DNA of 6,111 bases from assembly GCA_022561675.1 (NCBI GenBank), contig JADFQT010000162.1:1-6111 (forward strand), given 5' to 3'. Position numbers and translations under genes: made by a program. Every line of letters starts with the position of its first letter. Position 1 is the stretch's first letter. This document shows positions 5,007 through 6,111 of the stretch, piece by piece. This stretch comes from Chloroflexota bacterium (lineage in GTDB: Bacteria; Chloroflexota; Dehalococcoidia; Lucifugimonadales; UBA3495). A model generated the notes under the pieces. The model searched no databases and was not told where the DNA came from. It saw nothing but the letters and a program-made list of their open reading frames with translations.

Positions 5007-6020
5007 ATGGCGACCCGCGTGGGAATCAATGGCTTCGGTAGGATTGGACGCTTGGTGGTCCGGGCGGCCCTGGCCCGGTATCCCGACACGCTGGAAGTGG
5101 TGGCGGTAAACGACTTGACCGACGCCAAAACCAACGCACATCTTTTCAAATACGACACCAACTACGGTGTCTATCAGGGCCAGGTGGAAGCCAACAATGG
5201 GGATCTGGTGATAGACGGTCGCAGCGTCAAGGTATTTTCAGAACGTGACCCGGCTCAGATTCCCTGGTCGGAAATGGGTGTGGACCTGGTGGTGGAATCC
5301 ACCGGCATCTTTACCGACGGCGAACAGGCCGGCGGACATTTGAAAGGCGGCGCCAGCAAGGTAATTATCTCCGCCCCGGCCAGTAACGTGGACCTGACCC
5401 TGGTCCTGGGGGTAAATGACCACTCCTATGATCCCTCTCAGCACAATATAGTTTCCAACGCTTCCTGCACCACCAACTGCTTCGCACCCATGGTAAAGGT
5501 GCTCCACGATGCCTTCGGGGTGGACCACGGTCTGATGTCGACCATCCACTCCTATACCAATGACCAGGCGATTCTGGACCAGAGGCATTCGGACCTGCGC
5601 CGGGCCCGTTCTGCCGCTCAGAACATCATCCCCACCAGCACCGGCGCGGCCCGGGCCGTCGGCCTGGTGCTGCCCGAGCTGAATGGCAGGCTGCATGGGA
5701 TTGCTTTCCGGGTGCCCACCGCCACCGGCTCGGTCACCGACTTCGTCGCCAATCTGTCTCGGGATGTGACGGTCGAGGAAGTAAACCAGGCATTCTTGAA
5801 GGCTTCCGAGGGTCCATTAAAGGACATCCTCGAATATACCGAGGACCCGATAGTCAGCTCCGACGTCCGGGGAAACCCCCACAGCTGCATATTCGATGCT
5901 CTCTCCACCATGGTAATGCAGGACCGCATGGTCAAAATCATGGGTTGGTACGACAACGAATGGGGGTACTCCTGCCGCACCGCCGATCTTTGCTCATTTA
6001 TCGCAAATAAAGGCATCTAG
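5007..6020 (+). CDS. gap: Type I glyceraldehyde-3-phosphate dehydrogenase
   Basis: This enzyme oxidatively phosphorylates glyceraldehyde-3-phosphate to 1,3-bisphosphoglycerate with NAD(P)+, reversibly, in the cytoplasm. It has 337 residues, the family's usual size. The N-terminal Rossmann motif is VGINGFGRIGR (5-15), with the NAD-ribose-binding Asp in VNDL (D36). The catalytic centre is SNASCTTNC, with nucleophile C154, and H181 in HSYTNDQ. Phosphate-site residues include PTSTGAA (209-215) and R235 in FRVPT. The C-terminal YDNEWGYS (315-322) contains N317 and Y321. The segment after HSYTNDQ reads ILDQRHSDLRRAR, with Gln192-Arg193 where NAD-specific enzymes usually have Leu-Pro and photosynthetic NADP-using ones Ala-Ser. 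D36 still favours NAD. The gene has its own Shine-Dalgarno and terminator and no pgk or tpi next to it within the window, so it may be transcribed alone. Confidence 0.98.
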   Translation: MATRVGINGFGRIGRLVVRAALARYPDTLEVVAVNDLTDAKTNAHLFKYDTNYGVYQGQVEANNGDLVIDGRSVKVFSERDPAQIPWSEMGVDLVVESTGIFTDGEQAGGHLKGGASKVIISAPASNVDLTLVLGVNDHSYDPSQHNIVSNASCTTNCFAPMVKVLHDAFGVDHGLMSTIHSYTNDQAILDQRHSDLRRARSAAQNIIPTSTGAARAVGLVLPELNGRLHGIAFRVPTATGSVTDFVANLSRDVTVEEVNQAFLKASEGPLKDILEYTEDPIVSSDVRGNPHSCIFDALSTMVMQDRMVKIMGWYDNEWGYSCRTADLCSFIANKGI

Positions 6021-6046
6021 CAACCGGCAGCGTCCGTATTAGAATA

Positions 6047-6085
6047 ACGGGGGAGGAAGCCACCACCGGGCGCTTCCTCCCCCGT
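6047..6085 (+). terminator. Rho-independent-type terminator after gap
   Basis: A perfect 14-bp stem is formed by ACGGGGGAGGAAGC (6047-6060) and its exact reverse complement at 6072-6085, around an 11-base loop. It is followed by the pyrimidine-rich CCTTTCGTATTCTT. The T-run is interrupted, but the stem is long and GC-rich and lies 26 bases after the gap stop. An outer AGAATA (6041-6046) can also pair with TATTCT (6093-6098). It probably ends the gap transcript, and may act in both directions if a convergent gene lies to the right. Confidence 0.8.
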
Positions 6086-6111
6086 CCTTTCGTATTCTTC
6101 CGTCAAACGGC

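Noticed and set aside
4725..5141. Open frames on both strands across the eno-gap intergenic region (126-138 codons)
   Set aside because: They run through the palindromic repeat and into gap. The peptide motifs (VIASAAKQS, DCFAALAMT) are familiar spurious translations of this repeat type, and there is no ribosome-binding site or domain.

Overview
The window comes from a bacterium of moderately high GC content (my eye estimate is high fifties per cent). It carries five protein genes, all on the + strand: the 3' part of nuoM, a complete nuoN, a small LOG/TIGR00725-type Rossmann protein, enolase (eno) and type I glyceraldehyde-3-phosphate dehydrogenase (gap). From the flavour of the NuoM, enolase and GAPDH sequences, together with the GTCATTGCGAG-type palindromic repeat, I suspect a Chloroflexota lineage such as Dehalococcoidia. 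That is an impression, not a search result, and other phyla are possible.

Layout. Positions 1-2607 are the tail of a complex I (nuo) operon. NuoM enters already open at the left edge and is followed after 6 bases by NuoN. Both are proton-pumping, antiporter-like membrane subunits. A 123-base gap (2608-2730) then contains an extended -10 promoter motif and a well-placed Shine-Dalgarno (SD) site serving a 9-codon leader ORF. The LOG-family gene follows (start most likely 2752, end 3279), and eno starts 2 bases after its stop (3282-4619), so these two are almost certainly cotranscribed. After eno lies a 387-base non-coding stretch (4620-5006). It holds a weak hairpin, a 79-base interspersed palindromic repeat, a possible promoter and an 11-base direct repeat. 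gap (5007-6020) follows with a near-consensus SD and is closed by a strong 14-bp hairpin terminator (6047-6085).

How it works together. The left part contributes to respiratory energy conservation. The right part is central glycolysis/gluconeogenesis (GAPDH and enolase), without pgk, tpi or gpm visible in the window. The LOG-family protein has no established role here; only its tight coupling to eno is visible.

Overall this is housekeeping DNA. I found no defence system, mobile element with genes, CRISPR array or RNA gene. The points worth a second look are the apparent loss of the TM7 lysine in NuoM, the leader-ORF arrangement before the LOG-family gene, the Gln-Arg pair at the GAPDH cofactor-selectivity position, the bulged palindromic repeat, and a perfect hairpin inside the 3' end of eno.
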